Of a stretch of 6,625 nt of DNA, positions 1 to 5,468 are shown piece by piece. The position numbers were made by a program, and so were the translations under genes. Position 1 is the stretch's first letter, and the number at the start of each line of letters is the position of its first letter. The stretch is from Chlamydiia bacterium. Lineage in GTDB: Bacteria > Chlamydiota > Chlamydiia > Chlamydiales > JACKPQ01. The notes below the pieces were generated by a model. It was not told where the DNA came from, made no database searches, and worked only from the letters and a program-made list of their open reading frames with translations. The DNA lies in NCBI GenBank assembly GCA_030433395.1, contig JAUILX010000053.1, positions 1 to 6,625 on the forward strand, written 5' to 3'.

Positions 1-635
1 GGATGGTCACCTACATCATTTCCTAGGAATAAATCGAGTAAGGAGCGTGCTTGTCGCTTTTCTTCTTGGGGCTCATAAAGCCCTACAAAGCAGTTCAATG
101 TGGGATGGATGTGCTTGCTTAAATTTTGTAGGCAGATTGGATCAGGTGCAATACGATAGGCTTGCAAAAGCAAGCCCCAAGTACTGCTGGACTCTCCACG
201 CCATTCATCTGGATGAATTGACATTCCTTTTGCAGCTTTTAGGAGTGTTTTATGAGCAGGAGTAATAAATACACGATCGATGACAGTGTCACAAAAACTA
301 TGCAGCCGCTCAATTGTTGGTTTAAAACTTTTAAGAATGGACCCGAAGTGTTTTTGGATAAGATGAAAAGGTGTGAGCAGCTCAAAGGCTGTTAACGAAT
401 TATATGTATGGGGATATTCATGTAGGTAGTGAGGAAAATTACCAGAAGGCGCCTGAAATGCTGACATCCTTTCTAAAAGAAACTTAGCCTCATAGAGCTG
501 TTGGGATGATTTAGTTTGTAAAAGCTCAAGAATATGACAAGCATTTTCAACAACGGGAATGGTATCGTGAAGGCCATCTGTTGAGTGCGGGTTAAAGTGC
601 ACCCAACCTGTTTGTTTAGATTTATAGCCTAGCAT
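1..635 (-). CDS. Unrecognised protein, C-terminal part missing (left window edge)
   Basis: The minus-strand frame is open from an ATG at 635-633 to the left edge, giving 211 complete codons without a stop. I do not recognise the family. The visible part begins MLGYKSKQTGWVHFNPHSTD and is soluble-looking, with no signal peptide or membrane segment. It is rich in His, aromatic residues and predicted helix (for example the segments around ENACHILELLQ and LYEAKFLLERM). A GNFPHYLHEYP segment after a helix is loosely reminiscent of alpha/alpha-toroid proteins, but this is a weak impression and not an assignment. The ATG overlaps the stop of the upstream HAD gene in the 7-bp string ATGCTAG, and no Shine-Dalgarno lies before it. 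Translation is therefore probably coupled to the HAD gene and the two are likely co-transcribed. Long unbroken reading and the tight overlap support a real gene. Confidence 0.8.
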   Translation of the reverse strand, partial: MLGYKSKQTGWVHFNPHSTDGLHDTIPVVENACHILELLQTKSSQQLYEAKFLLERMSAFQAPSGNFPHYLHEYPHTYNSLTAFELLTPFHLIQKHFGSILKSFKPTIERLHSFCDTVIDRVFITPAHKTLLKAAKGMSIHPDEWRGESSSTWGLLLQAYRIAPDPICLQNLSKHIHPTLNCFVGLYEPQEEKRQARSLLDLFLGNDVGDH

Positions 636-1465
636 CGGGTTAAAGCTTGCTCGATACCGGGAATAATCCCCATTTCAGTTGAAGGTGGGGCTAAGATGGA
701 GCCGTATGCAGCCACATGCTCTGGAGCGCCCCCCATAGCAATTGCGATATCTGCTTCTTTAAACATCGGGATATCATTTGCATCATCACCTGCAGCAATG
801 ATGGGTCCTTCGATATCACACAGCTTTGCAATACGTTTTAAGGCGCCGCCTTTTTGACCTAATGCATGTGTGATTAAAACCAAATGGTAAAAACCATCGC
901 TCACAGGATCTGAAATCAGTGAGGTTGCAATCCCAGTATAGGTATTTAATTTCTCTTCAACTACGTGCATGGTTTTATAGCTACCAACACACTTGATCAA
1001 GGGAAATGAATCGCGTATGTCGCTGCGCTCTTGCCAAGGTGCGTCGGAGAGTTTTTCTAACTTTTTTAGGTAAGGATACATCTGCTGCGGAAATCTGTTG
1101 GGACGCCAGTAGCAAAAATCCCCTTTTTCATATCCGCTATAAATTAGATAGTCTGTATTGAGCTCGTTATAAAGTAGATCTAGATGATCAAGAATTCCAT
1201 CTTGTAAATAGGCGCGATCAACAAGTTTTTCGTCAGGCATAGACAAAATATCAGCACCGTTTTGAATGCCTAGGAAATAGGGAAAATTCATGTTGCCAAT
1301 GGCGCGCTTGGCAAATGAGTACATACGCCCTGTGATAAGGGCTATTTGCCAACCACTATCGTGTAATCCACACAGGTAATCGACAACTTTGTCTGGGATT
1401 AGGTGGTGACCATCAGTAAGTGTGCCATCGATATCGAGGGCAATTAATCCTTGCTTCTTGCTCAT
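629..1465 (-). CDS. Cof-type HAD-superfamily hydrolase (sugar-phosphate/FMN-type phosphatase)
   Basis: The 278-aa product carries all four HAD motifs. Motif I is DIDGTLTDG (Asp11 nucleophile, Asp13 acid/base). Motif II is LITGR (Thr45). The motif III lysine is in GQKGG (Lys205). Motif IV is GDDANDIPMF (Asp227, Asp228, Asn230, Asp231), which binds Mg2+. The long insert between motifs II and III, roughly residues 80-195, matches the C2 (IIB) cap of Cof-type phosphatases, and the length is normal for that group. Members dephosphorylate small cytosolic substrates such as sugar phosphates, FMN or PLP; the substrate here cannot be read from sequence. I chose the ATG at 1465-1463 because motif I then sits at residue 11, as is usual. 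The longer reading from 1501 would cross the start of the divergent gene. It is the first gene of a two-gene unit, overlapping the next by 7 bp, and has a TATACT box just upstream. Confidence 0.9.
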   Translation of the reverse strand: MSKKQGLIALDIDGTLTDGHHLIPDKVVDYLCGLHDSGWQIALITGRMYSFAKRAIGNMNFPYFLGIQNGADILSMPDEKLVDRAYLQDGILDHLDLLYNELNTDYLIYSGYEKGDFCYWRPNRFPQQMYPYLKKLEKLSDAPWQERSDIRDSFPLIKCVGSYKTMHVVEEKLNTYTGIATSLISDPVSDGFYHLVLITHALGQKGGALKRIAKLCDIEGPIIAAGDDANDIPMFKEADIAIAMGGAPEHVAAYGSILAPPSTEMGIIPGIEQALTRC

Positions 1466-1479
1466 ATAAACAGTATAAC
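1451..1479 (+). promoter_or_regulatory. Candidate promoter of the FliO-like gene
   Basis: TTGCTT at 1451-1456 and TATAAC at 1474-1479 are separated by 17 bp. The -10 is a good match (5 of 6) and the -35 is modest (3 of 6). The -10 ends 7 nt before the ATG at 1487, which predicts a leaderless or nearly leaderless transcript. The -35 lies inside the first codons of the divergent HAD gene, so the two genes share a compressed control region. Confidence 0.35.
1472..1477 (-). promoter_or_regulatory. Candidate -10 box of the HAD gene
   Basis: On the minus strand TATACT (5 of 6 to TATAAT) ends 6 nt before the HAD ATG at 1465. Transcription would therefore begin at or next to the start codon. No good -35 hexamer lies at the right distance, and no Shine-Dalgarno is visible in the gap. 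The box overlaps the -10 candidate of the divergent FliO-like gene (TATAAC, 1474-1479). Function is inferred from position and similarity only. Confidence 0.4.
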
Positions 1480-1486
1480 AAAGAGA

Positions 1487-1921
1487 ATGAAAATTCGACA
1501 CTTATGTTTGATTTTGTTGTTTTGTGCCGGCGCTTTTGCTGACAAGCAGATTTTTGAGGAGACGGTCAATGCCCCGCCTCCTGCAGAACATACACATCCT
1601 GAAGCCCCAACCGAAGACCTAACGCAAACATCCTACGGTCATGCTCTAACAAAGATGGTTCTAACTCTTGCAGCACTTTTAGCACTTTTCGCCCTTTCTT
1701 ACTGGCTTTTGAAGAAAGTTGGGCGTCATCGCGTCACTGGTATGAATAATCTTAAAGCAATTAAAATCCGCGAGCGCAGACCCATTAGTCCAAAAACAAC
1801 ACTTTATCTTCTAGAGCTTGCAGGAAAAGAAATTTTAATTGCTGAATCACAACTTGATGTCCGTCCTCTTGCTGCTTATGAATGGCCAGACGAAGAGCCT
1901 ATCCCAAAAAGCTCAAAATAG
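1487..1921 (+). CDS. FliO-like single-pass membrane protein of the type III/flagellar export family
   Basis: The 144-aa product has a clear signal peptide (MKIRHLCLILLFCAGAFA, likely cut at AFA|D after residue 18). A Pro/Glu/His-rich linker follows to about residue 50, then one transmembrane helix at about 57-75 and a short basic cytoplasmic domain (80-130). That domain has the FliO pattern: a basic strand with LKAIKIRERRPISPKTTLYLLEL, then GKEILIAESQLDVRPL. FliO is known in flagellar systems as an assembly factor for the FliP/Q/R export gate, acting in the inner membrane. I assign the family from this layout and pattern, not from a search. The ATG at 1487 is preferred over the upstream TTG at 1451 because it starts the signal peptide directly. 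AAGAGA just before it is too close to be a good Shine-Dalgarno. The 3' end overlaps hemL tail-to-tail by 23 bp. A virulence-type injectisome normally lacks FliO, so its presence near translocator genes is unusual. Confidence 0.7.
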   Translation: MKIRHLCLILLFCAGAFADKQIFEETVNAPPPAEHTHPEAPTEDLTQTSYGHALTKMVLTLAALLALFALSYWLLKKVGRHRVTGMNNLKAIKIRERRPISPKTTLYLLELAGKEILIAESQLDVRPLAAYEWPDEEPIPKSSK

Positions 1922-3149
1922 CCTCTACTGTATAATCGATGTGCTCGTCTGTATGCGCAAGCGAAACGAAGGCTGACTCAAAAGGCGACTGTGGCATGTA
2001 GATGCCGCGCTCTAAGCAGTGGCTGAAATACCGCTTAAATGTTTGTTTATCTTGGCGCTTGCTCTCTTCAAAGTTATTGACCTCCCCATTAGTCCAAAAC
2101 AACGTGAACATCGCTCCTGCTTGGTGAGTTGGGAGTTTTGCAGAAACAGACTTAACAATGCATTTTGCTTTTGAGGCTATACAATCAAAAACGCCGGGCT
2201 TGCAGAGCTCTGTTAATGTGGCATAGCCACAGGCCAGAGCCAGTGGATTACTCGACAAAGTTCCTGCTTGATAAACCTCGCCTAAAGGCGCAAGTAAATC
2301 CATAATCTTTTTGTGCCCACCAAAAGCTGCACACGGCAACCCACCTCCAATAATCTTTCCAAGGCACGTCATATCGGGCACGATATTGTAAAAAGCTTGC
2401 GCACCACCCAAATGGGCACGAAAACCTGACATAACTTCATCAAAAATCAGGACTGCGCCATGTTGCTTTGTTAACTTGCGTAGTAATGTGAGAAATTCAT
2501 AACTTGCAGGAACCACTCCCATGTTTCCAGCAATGGGCTCGATAATAACAACGCCGACTTCATCACCTCGCTCATCAAAGAGGGCCTGCAAGACATCGCA
2601 ATTGTTAAACGGAAGGGACAGCGTATTTTGAGGAGGTACACCTTTTGAGTCGGCAATACCAGTATGAGCTGAGCCTGCTTTAATCAGCAGAGGATCGCTG
2701 TGCCCGTGATAGTTTCCATCAAATTTAATCAGAAGATCTTTTTGCGAGTAGGCACGAGCTACCCGAATCGCGCTCATGGTCGCCTCAGTTCCAGAGGAAA
2801 CAAAGCGCAACTTTTCGATACTGGGCATAAGCTCAGTGATGAGCTGGGCCATCTTGAGCTCTAGCTCAAAAGAGTTAACATAGCAGTGACCTTTAGATAG
2901 TTGTTGTTGAATAGCATCGACAACTGCAGGGTGGCTGTGTCCTAAAATTAAAGCTCCCCATCCACAGACAAAATCAATATAACTTTTACCATCGACATCG
3001 ATCAATGTAGCGCCACTAGATGAGCCAATAACGAGAGGATCTGCATCGACCTGCCCAAAAGCTCTGGCAGGACTGCAAACGCCACCTGGGATGAATTTTT
3101 GCAGGGATTCAAATATTTGCTTTGCTTTTGATTGACTGATTGTACTCAT
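1899..3149 (-). CDS. hemL: Glutamate-1-semialdehyde 2,1-aminomutase (HemL)
   Basis: HemL converts glutamate-1-semialdehyde to 5-aminolevulinate in the cytosol, using PLP, as the last step of the C5 route to haem. The 416-aa product aligns by eye over its full length with this class III aminotransferase family. It has PGGVCSPARAF near residue 21, VSSGTEATMSAIR at 117-129 (PLP phosphate binding), FDGNYHGHSD at 143-152, IIEPIAGNMG at 202-211, FDEVMSGFR at 236-244 (Asp237 to the PLP ring nitrogen) and CLGKIIGGGLP at 262-272 with the Schiff-base Lys265. The usual TLSGNP motif reads TLSSNP (297-302), a conservative-looking change. No residue expected to be essential is missing. The gene is expressed divergently from the T3S operon, and its ATG lies 7 nt after a TATAAC box with only GAG as possible ribosome-binding sequence. 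Its 3' end overlaps the FliO-like gene by 23 bp, and I see no terminator between the two converging genes. Confidence 0.97.
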   Translation of the reverse strand: MSTISQSKAKQIFESLQKFIPGGVCSPARAFGQVDADPLVIGSSSGATLIDVDGKSYIDFVCGWGALILGHSHPAVVDAIQQQLSKGHCYVNSFELELKMAQLITELMPSIEKLRFVSSGTEATMSAIRVARAYSQKDLLIKFDGNYHGHSDPLLIKAGSAHTGIADSKGVPPQNTLSLPFNNCDVLQALFDERGDEVGVVIIEPIAGNMGVVPASYEFLTLLRKLTKQHGAVLIFDEVMSGFRAHLGGAQAFYNIVPDMTCLGKIIGGGLPCAAFGGHKKIMDLLAPLGEVYQAGTLSSNPLALACGYATLTELCKPGVFDCIASKAKCIVKSVSAKLPTHQAGAMFTLFWTNGEVNNFEESKRQDKQTFKRYFSHCLERGIYMPQSPFESAFVSLAHTDEHIDYTVEAILSFLG

Positions 3150-3156
3150 AGGACTC

Positions 3157-3186
3157 GTTATATTTACTTAGAGTCATTTATTTCAA
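3157..3186 (-). promoter_or_regulatory. Probable hemL promoter
   Basis: On the minus strand TTGAAA (complement of 3181-3186, 5 of 6 to consensus) is followed after 18 bp by TATAAC (complement of 3157-3162, 5 of 6). The -10 ends 7 nt before the hemL ATG, so the transcript should start at about the A of the start codon. This is the best-matching sigma-70/sigma-66-type promoter in the window. Confidence 0.55.
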
Positions 3187-3209
3187 GCCGATTATTTTTT
3201 CCTTGAAAT
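3180..3209. repeat. 8-bp inverted repeat holding both divergent -35 boxes
   Basis: ATTTCAAG at 3180-3187 and CTTGAAAT at 3202-3209 are perfect inverted copies around a 14-bp AT-rich spacer. Their centres are 22 bp apart, about two helical turns, as expected for a dimeric regulator on one DNA face. Each arm includes a TTGAAA -35 hexamer, one for hemL and one for the T3S operon. The symmetry may simply reflect the two -35 boxes, but it extends two bases beyond the hexamer in total (8 versus 6). Confidence 0.5.
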
Positions 3210-3231
3210 TAAATGTCTGGATTGATAAGCT
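3203..3231 (+). promoter_or_regulatory. Probable promoter of the T3S translocator operon
   Basis: TTGAAA at 3203-3208 (5 of 6) is followed after 17 bp by TAAGCT at 3226-3231. The -10 is a weak match, but TGA directly precedes it, forming an extended -10 (TGnTAAGCT). Transcription would start near 3238, giving a leader of about 15 nt that contains the Shine-Dalgarno. Weak -10 sequences that need an extended element are consistent with regulated, stage-specific expression, but that is inference. Confidence 0.4.
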
Positions 3232-3238
3232 AGATCGT

Positions 3239-3245
3239 AAGGGAG
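3239..3245 (+). promoter_or_regulatory. Strong ribosome binding site of the 284-aa gene
   Basis: AAGGGAG sits 7 nt before the ATG at 3253. It settles this start and contrasts with the lack of such a site before hemL, the HAD gene and the FliO-like gene. Confidence 0.75.
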
Positions 3246-3252
3246 AGAGAGC

Positions 3253-4107
3253 ATGTCAACAGAAGTTATTCACAATCGTCCGGCCATTCATAAGACTGAG
3301 AAGACTCAATCAAATTCAGATAAATTGCTCGCAAAGGAATTATTTGAATACGCGCAGAGCTTGATTGTCACTTTACGCCATGAGAAAAAAGGCAAGGGTG
3401 ATATTGAGCTTAAATTTCAAAATGAGAAAATCGATCTCCATAAGTTTTTATCACAAATTGAAGAATTTTTAAGCGATGGTAAACGCAGCATCGAAGAGCT
3501 GGAAAATACCAACCAATTGCTGCAAAGCGCTATCGACCAGGTCAAAGCAAAACCTAAAAAAAGCCATGGCTGTAACGTTGGCATGGCGATGCAACCACTT
3601 GTCATCAACCATGATCGAGTCAGCAATAACAAAATCAATGCTCTTATCGATGAGGGTGAAGCCTTAGTTGAAGTCATGAACCGTTCAAGGCAAATGGCCC
3701 AAGATCTCAAAGGCGCAAAAAGCGCTATCGAGGATGGAAAATATCAACCTGAAGAGTTTTTTGATAAAATACAAAGCTATCAGGCTTTTATTGGATCATA
3801 CAGAGAAAAGTATCCTGAGCTGCTAAAAAATATACCCAGCCCAATTGAGAGTGATTTAAAACTTGAGGATCTAAAAGCAGATTCGTCTTATTTTAACCTA
3901 AATTACGATGAAGCTAAAAAGTTCATCGATAAATCGGTTGACAAGGTTTCTGAAGTGATCACTTACGCGCAAGGAATCTTGCCAACAGTTACAATACGCA
4001 TGCACAAGGTTATGAAGGAAAGCTTGCTCAAGCATGAAATCCTTTATCGTGTTTATGACCGCCTTGCTGAACTCAACAGGCACATTATTAGAAAAACAGG
4101 AGGCTAG
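3253..4107 (+). CDS. Unrecognised helical T3S-operon protein; positional candidate for needle-tip protein (SctA/LcrV-like)
   Basis: I do not recognise this 284-aa protein from its sequence. It is hydrophilic, has no signal peptide or membrane segment, and is mostly predicted helix. Residues about 20-100 form an N-terminal helical part with heptad-like stretches (FLSQIEEFLSDGKRSIEELENTNQLLQ region, 65-91). A break follows at about 101-122 (KPKKSHGCNVGMAMQPLVIN). A middle region at 126-190 includes SRQMAQDLKGAKSAIEDG, and the C-terminal helices span about 216-280. It is first in the operon, directly before the LcrH/SycD chaperone (stop TAG abuts the next ATG), and the translocators follow. In Yersinia and Pseudomonas that slot belongs to the tip protein LcrV/PcrV (about 295-326 aa), whose fold is a long N/C-terminal coiled coil around a globular middle. 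Length, solubility and helix layout are compatible. A secreted effector or an additional chaperone is the main alternative. Confidence 0.85.
   Translation: MSTEVIHNRPAIHKTEKTQSNSDKLLAKELFEYAQSLIVTLRHEKKGKGDIELKFQNEKIDLHKFLSQIEEFLSDGKRSIEELENTNQLLQSAIDQVKAKPKKSHGCNVGMAMQPLVINHDRVSNNKINALIDEGEALVEVMNRSRQMAQDLKGAKSAIEDGKYQPEEFFDKIQSYQAFIGSYREKYPELLKNIPSPIESDLKLEDLKADSSYFNLNYDEAKKFIDKSVDKVSEVITYAQGILPTVTIRMHKVMKESLLKHEILYRVYDRLAELNRHIIRKTGG
4098..4103 (+). promoter_or_regulatory. Consensus ribosome binding site of the chaperone gene
   Basis: AGGAGG lies inside the last codons of the upstream gene, 4 nt before the ATG at 4108, which immediately follows the upstream TAG stop. Terminating ribosomes could re-initiate, coupling the 284-aa protein to the chaperone. 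Confidence 0.75.
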
Positions 4108-4569
4108 ATGCAAACAGCCATTCAAAAAGCGCTTGATCAAGTCATTGATCGTCAATCACGCGATGCTCCAATCCTTGATGGAAAAATGACAGATGAAGAC
4201 CTCTCCGTCCTGTACAATCTAGCTCAAGGTCTTTACGATGCTGGCGATTATACGAAGGCCAAAGAGATATTTCAACATTTGACTTTGAACAAGCCTTTTG
4301 AGTCCAAGCACTGGATGGGCCTTGCCTCGGTCTTACAAATGGAAAAAAATTACGCCAATGCTGTCACTGCCTGGTCAATGCTTGCGGTTTTGCTCGGTGA
4401 AGATCCATTGCCCCACTTCCACGCTGCAGATTGTTTATGGATGCTTGGGGAAAGAGAAAACGCAATGCTTGCCCTTGATGAAGCAGAAAGGCATTTGGAT
4501 GGCTCCACCTATCATCAAGAACTCATGGACAAGATTTCAGTCTTAAAAAAACAGTGGGCAACTTCATGA
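4108..4569 (+). CDS. lcrH: LcrH/SycD-type class II T3S translocator chaperone (TPR)
   Basis: Class II chaperones bind the two pore-forming T3S translocators in the cytosol, keep them soluble and apart, and in several species link secretion to gene regulation. The 153-aa product has the family length and three degenerate tetratricopeptide repeats. TPR1 is at about 33-66 (LYNLAQGLYDAGDYTKAKEIF), TPR2 at about 67-100 (HWMGLASVLQMEKNYANAVTAWS) and TPR3 at about 101-134 (PHFHAADCLWMLGERENAMLAL). The PHFHAADCL stretch closely resembles the family signature PFHAAECLL of Yersinia LcrH. The helix before the repeats (1-15) would correspond to the dimerisation region of SycD. It sits directly before the translocators it should serve, and its TGA overlaps the next ATG (ATGA, 4566-4569). 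I am confident of the family. The Chlamydia orthologue (Scc2 or Scc3) cannot be chosen from sequence alone. Confidence 0.93.
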   Translation: MQTAIQKALDQVIDRQSRDAPILDGKMTDEDLSVLYNLAQGLYDAGDYTKAKEIFQHLTLNKPFESKHWMGLASVLQMEKNYANAVTAWSMLAVLLGEDPLPHFHAADCLWMLGERENAMLALDEAERHLDGSTYHQELMDKISVLKKQWATS

Positions 4570-5453
4570 GCGTTAATCGAATCGATCGCTTGCAAAGCAT
4601 CTCATCAATTTCTAAAGATACTACTCATGTCCCAACAGCTCAAACGATCAAAGATGACCTTTCCAAAGCTAATAGACACCATCAAAATTACTTACCATCA
4701 AAGCCCGACTTAAGCAAGTGCCCACGAGTCAACACCCGACTTGCAATCAACCGCTTTATTCCGTTTGTAGAAACGGTTGAAAAGTCGCAAAACGGCATTT
4801 TAGTTTGGCGCATGGACAACATTGAAGACCTTCAAGATCAGCTGAAAAGTATGGCTGAAGAGCATCATCAAGATGGCAAACGCTTGAAGACTGCACAGGA
4901 AAAGAGTACATGGTGGACACAAACTGGGGCTATTGCCGGTGTTGCAGGAGCTGCAACTTCGATGGTTGTAGGTTATTACCTTTGGCAAGATCCAAATACT
5001 TCTAAATGGTTTAGTGGTGGAATGATGGCTGCTGGAGGAGCATCTGTCTTAAGCACCACACTCAATGCTTCTGGCATGTGCCCTCAGCTTTCGGCAGCTT
5101 TATCCTTAGCAGCAGGAATTTTGGGACTAACGATTGGTGGAGGCTCCAACCTTGAGCAAATTCTTTACGGGGAAAACACAACTACTAACATTATTGGCAT
5201 ACTCTCAAGCAGCATTCAATTCGCCTCAGCCCTAGGTGGTGGAATTCGCAAAGCCGACCTTGTTCAAGAAAATAAAAATATCGATAAAAACCGCACAAAT
5301 TTCAAAAGAGTTAAACAAAAACTCGAATTGCATTGCAGCAATGCAGAGCATTTAGTTGAGATGGCCAACCATTTACATCAATCGGCCATGGAACATTTAA
5401 AAGATCAAATCGAGCAGATGCGTATTGCAAAGTCCGTTGCATCGGCTGCTTAA
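4566..5453 (+). CDS. sctE: Major hydrophobic T3S translocator, CopB/YopB-like (SctE), compact form
   Basis: SctE proteins are secreted and insert into the host membrane, where with SctB they form the translocation pore. The 295-aa product starts MSVNRIDRLQSISSI and has a soluble N-terminal third ending in a helical stretch (about 85-112, MDNIEDLQDQLKSMAEEHHQ). A Gly/Ala-rich hydrophobic core follows with likely membrane segments at about 120-140 (TGAIAGVAGAATSMVVGYYLW), 149-168, 174-193 (LSAALSLAAGILGLTIGGG) and 208-226. The charged C-terminal helix is at about 230-290 (coiled-coil-like, ending IEQMRIAKSVASAA). This arrangement and the chaperone directly upstream identify the role; overall similarity to YopB is only by layout. 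It is shorter than YopB (about 400 aa) and CopB (about 490 aa). I chose the ATG at 4566, overlapping the chaperone stop by ATGA, over the GTG at 4554. No strong Shine-Dalgarno precedes it, so coupling is likely. Confidence 0.8.
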   Translation: MSVNRIDRLQSISSISKDTTHVPTAQTIKDDLSKANRHHQNYLPSKPDLSKCPRVNTRLAINRFIPFVETVEKSQNGILVWRMDNIEDLQDQLKSMAEEHHQDGKRLKTAQEKSTWWTQTGAIAGVAGAATSMVVGYYLWQDPNTSKWFSGGMMAAGGASVLSTTLNASGMCPQLSAALSLAAGILGLTIGGGSNLEQILYGENTTTNIIGILSSSIQFASALGGGIRKADLVQENKNIDKNRTNFKRVKQKLELHCSNAEHLVEMANHLHQSAMEHLKDQIEQMRIAKSVASAA

Positions 5454-5459
5454 AAAATT

Positions 5460-5465
5460 AGAGGG
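5460..5465 (+). promoter_or_regulatory. Ribosome binding site of the 164-aa gene
   Basis: AGAGGG lies between the stop of the SctE-like gene and the ATG at 5469, only 3 nt from the start. It is a little close but purine-rich and in the right place, and supports this start. Confidence 0.55.
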
Positions 5466-5468
5466 AAT

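Noticed and set aside
47..265. 72-codon plus-strand open frame
   Set aside because: It lies antisense within the long open minus-strand gene that continues off the left edge, and has no ribosome site or recognisable domain.
1451..1486. Upstream TTG start for the FliO-like gene
   Set aside because: The ATG at 1487 starts a textbook signal peptide directly; the extension would add a non-hydrophobic leader and overlap the HAD start.
1466..1501. Upstream start for the HAD gene, adding 12 residues
   Set aside because: It would overlap the start and signal peptide of the divergent gene and put extra residues before motif I; the ATG at 1465 gives the usual family layout.
3152..3175. GACTC/GAGTC inverted repeat upstream of hemL
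   Set aside because: The stem is only 5 bp with a 14-nt loop, and it overlaps the proposed -10 region; too short to support a separate element.
3417..3710. 97-codon minus-strand open frame inside the 284-aa gene
   Set aside because: It is antisense to a gene with a strong ribosome site and coherent helical product; its translation is low-complexity and Ser/Leu-rich, as antisense frames often are.
3524..3731. 13-nt direct repeat AAAGCGCTATCGA at 3524-3536 and 3719-3731
   Set aside because: It encodes similar helical segments (SAID and SAIE) in the same frame of the 284-aa gene; the flanks do not extend the repeat, so chance or helix-forming bias is enough.
4554..4565. GTG start for the SctE-like gene
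   Set aside because: The ATG at 4566 gives the common ATGA stop/start overlap with the chaperone gene; no ribosome site supports the GTG.
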